Origin: Betaproteobacteria bacterium
GTDB taxonomy: Bacteria > Pseudomonadota > Gammaproteobacteria > Burkholderiales > Burkholderiaceae_C
Assembly: GCA_009927195.1 (NCBI GenBank)
Contig: RFNL01000443.1
Span: forward strand, 1-8,488
Direction of reading: 5' to 3'
DNA: 8,488 nucleotides
Position 1 is the stretch's first letter, and every line of letters begins with the position of its first letter. Made by a program: the position numbers and the translations under genes. Below the pieces are notes generated by a model. It made no database searches, was not told the origin of the DNA, and was given only the letters and a program-made list of their open reading frames with translations. Shown here one piece after another: positions 7,678 to 8,488 of this stretch.

Positions 7678-7914
7678 CCAAAAGCAATTGCTTCAATTGC
7701 TGCAGCGCTTGCAGGCACAACGCGGATTGAGCTATGTGCTGATCACCCATGATATGCAAGTCATCCAGGCCATGGCCCATCAGGTTTTGGTGATGAAACA
7801 AGGACAGGTCGTCGAGTCGGGCCCTGCCCTGTCGGTGCTGGAACAACCCCGTCATGCCTACACCCAAAGCCTGGTGCAGGCTTCGACCCCAGACGGGCCA
7901 CGCTTATAAAGCGA

Positions 7915-7942
7915 TTGAAATCAAAGATTTAGCGGCTATAAT
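7915..7942 (+). promoter_or_regulatory. Sigma70-type promoter for the rimP operon
   Basis: TTGAAA (7915-7920) and a perfect TATAAT (7937-7942) are separated by 16 bp. The -35 box begins 6 bp after the yejF stop. Transcription should start near 7949. This is the only good promoter between yejF and rimP. The ~35 bp between the downstream terminator and the rimP start has no room for another, so the promoter must drive rimP through the terminator. Confidence 0.8.
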
Positions 7943-7960
7943 GCCTGCTTGACGACCAAC

Positions 7961-7989
7961 CGGGCGGATACCAACCGCCCGTTTTTTTT
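7961..7989 (+). terminator. Intrinsic (rho-independent) terminator / probable attenuator in the rimP leader
   Basis: A perfect 7-bp stem CGGGCGG (7961-7967) / CCGCCCG (7975-7981) with a 7-nt loop is followed directly by eight Ts (7982-7989). It is one-directional: the minus strand has no T run after the stem. It can end transcripts leaving yejF. It also lies only ~12 nt after the predicted start of the rimP promoter, so it should act on rimP transcripts too, giving a ~40-nt terminated RNA. An outer pair, CGACCAA (7953-7959) and TTGGTCG (7988-7994), could extend or compete with the hairpin. Confidence 0.85.
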
Positions 7990-8024
7990 GGTCGATCGCT
8001 TTTGCTTTTGGGGTGGCAAAGTCA

Positions 8025-8488
8025 GTGTCCTTGCATGAAACAGTCTTGAAAACCGTGTCCGGATTGGGTTACGACTTGGTGGAGTTGGAACGCTCGGCCG
8101 GAGGTTTGTTGCGCATCACCATTGACCATCCCTGGTCTGCTGGCAAAGAGCCGGTGTTTGTCACGGTGGAAGACTGTGAAAAAGTCACCCGCCAACTGCA
8201 TTTTGTGTTCGAGGCGCAGGAGGTGCAATACCGCCGTTTGGAGGTTTCTTCGCCCGGAATTGACCGGTTGTTGCGCCATCAGGCGGACTTTGAGCGATTT
8301 TTGGGTGAGGTGATTGATGTCACCTTGAAGGCCCCGGTGGGCGCGGTTGGCGGCCATCAGGTGTCGGCTCTGCGAAAAAAATTCCGGGGTTTGCTGGAGA
8401 AAGCGGATCAACCGGGGCTTTGGCAAATTGTGTGGCGCGATGAGTTGCCGACCAAGCCGGGGCAACGGGTGAGCCCCAAAAAGGTCCC
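8025..8488 (+). CDS. rimP: Ribosome maturation factor RimP, 3'-partial
   Basis: RimP binds the 30S subunit precursor and is needed for efficient maturation of the small ribosomal subunit. The 154 visible codons show the N-terminal domain with GLGYDLVELERSAGGLLRITID and VTVEDCEKVTRQL, the family block RLEVSSPGIDRLLR, then the SH3-like C-terminal domain (FLGEVIDVTLKAP, KKFRGLLE). Comamonadaceae RimPs run to about 200 residues, so roughly the last quarter is beyond the window. GTG 8025 was chosen because MSLHETVLKTVSGLGYDL then matches the usual N-terminal length, with GGGGTGG (8010-8016) 8 nt upstream. GTG 8013 and TTG 8031 are weaker alternatives. In most bacteria rimP leads an operon with nusA and infB, expected just to the right. 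The promoter-terminator leader upstream suggests control by attenuation. Confidence 0.95.
   Translation, partial: MSLHETVLKTVSGLGYDLVELERSAGGLLRITIDHPWSAGKEPVFVTVEDCEKVTRQLHFVFEAQEVQYRRLEVSSPGIDRLLRHQADFERFLGEVIDVTLKAPVGAVGGHQVSALRKKFRGLLEKADQPGLWQIVWRDELPTKPGQRVSPKKV

Larger units (their letters stand above)
6297..7909 (+). pseudogene. yejF: Duplicated-NBD peptide ABC transporter ATPase YejF, frameshifted
   Basis: YejF supplies both nucleotide-binding domains of the YejABEF importer on one chain, on the cytoplasmic face. Read through the frameshift it is 537 residues (E. coli 529). NBD1 has Walker A GESGSGKT (41-48), Q-loop VFQEP, signature LSGGQ (153-157), Walker B LLLADEP and D-loop TALD. 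Its H-loop ITHD (about 209-212) lies just beyond the break. NBD2 has Walker A GESGSGKS (from about 317), VFQDP, FSGGQ (about 427-431), LLVLDEP and ITHD (H about 485). The frame breaks at the G run 6859-6861. The first frame stops at TGA 6915-6917, and the rest of the protein lies in the -1 frame to TAA 7907-7909. GTG 6297 overlaps the yejE stop (GTGA), with AAGG about 8 nt upstream. All catalytic motifs are present, so a sequence error or very recent mutation is likelier than long-standing decay. If real, the transporter would lack an intact ATPase unless another one substitutes. Confidence 0.92.

Noticed and set aside
7941..7952. A mini leader peptide ATG CCT GCT TGA
   Set aside because: The ATG overlaps the -10 box, upstream of the predicted transcription start, so it would not be transcribed.
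7949..7977. TTGACG as a second -35 box upstream of rimP
   Set aside because: No -10-like sequence lies 16-18 bp downstream; the position falls in the terminator stem.
7910..8000. AGCGAT (7910-7915) and ATCGCT (7995-8000) as an outermost arm of the rimP leader dyad
   Set aside because: The left arm lies upstream of the predicted RNA start, so it cannot pair in the rimP leader; six bases over 90 bp is easily chance.
8022..8465. A 147-codon open frame antisense to rimP
   Set aside because: It lies wholly opposite a clear RimP coding sequence and resembles no known protein; it is a codon-bias shadow.

Overview
The window looks like chromosomal DNA of a betaproteobacterium, most likely Burkholderiales and probably the family Comamonadaceae. 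The reasons are the moderate-to-high G+C, the heavy use of TTG for leucine, the close resemblance of the RimP and decarboxylase sequences to what I remember from that group, and the gene content. The genus cannot be fixed from sequence alone; a freshwater Limnohabitans- or Rhodoferax-like bacterium would fit. There are no mobile elements, CRISPR arrays, tRNAs or rRNAs, and almost no non-coding DNA. The only real intergenic region is the ~115 bp before rimP.

Layout. (1) 1-1511, +: the C-terminal two thirds of a PLP-dependent Orn/Lys/Arg decarboxylase, cut by the window edge and broken by a frameshift in a T run near 968. (2) 1542-2351, -: fabI, the NADH-dependent enoyl-ACP reductase of fatty acid synthesis, convergent with the decarboxylase. 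(3) 2365-7909, +: a tightly packed four-gene ABC importer operon, yejA-yejB-yejE-yejF (periplasmic peptide-binding protein, two permeases, and one ATPase with two nucleotide-binding domains). Stop and start codons overlap at every junction. yejF carries a second frameshift in a G run near 6860. (4) 7910-8024: a strong sigma70-type promoter followed within about 20 bp by a textbook intrinsic terminator. (5) 8025 to the right edge, +: rimP, cut by the window end. It is normally the first gene of the rimP-nusA-infB operon.

How the genes work together. yejABEF makes one inner-membrane peptide importer of the YejABEF/microcin C type: YejA captures peptide in the periplasm, YejB and YejE form the channel, and YejF hydrolyses ATP. 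fabI lies head-to-head with yejA with about 13 bp between their start codons, so promoters for each must lie inside the other's coding sequence. The decarboxylase consumes protons and makes polyamine-type amines. It has no evident link to its neighbours.

I did not find an undescribed system. Two things most deserve a second look. One is the promoter-terminator arrangement in front of rimP, which looks like a transcription attenuator for an operon that normally encodes NusA, itself a termination factor. The other is the pair of frameshifts, each in a homopolymer run and each in an otherwise well conserved gene. That pattern suggests base-calling or assembly error, though real mutation cannot be excluded from sequence alone.
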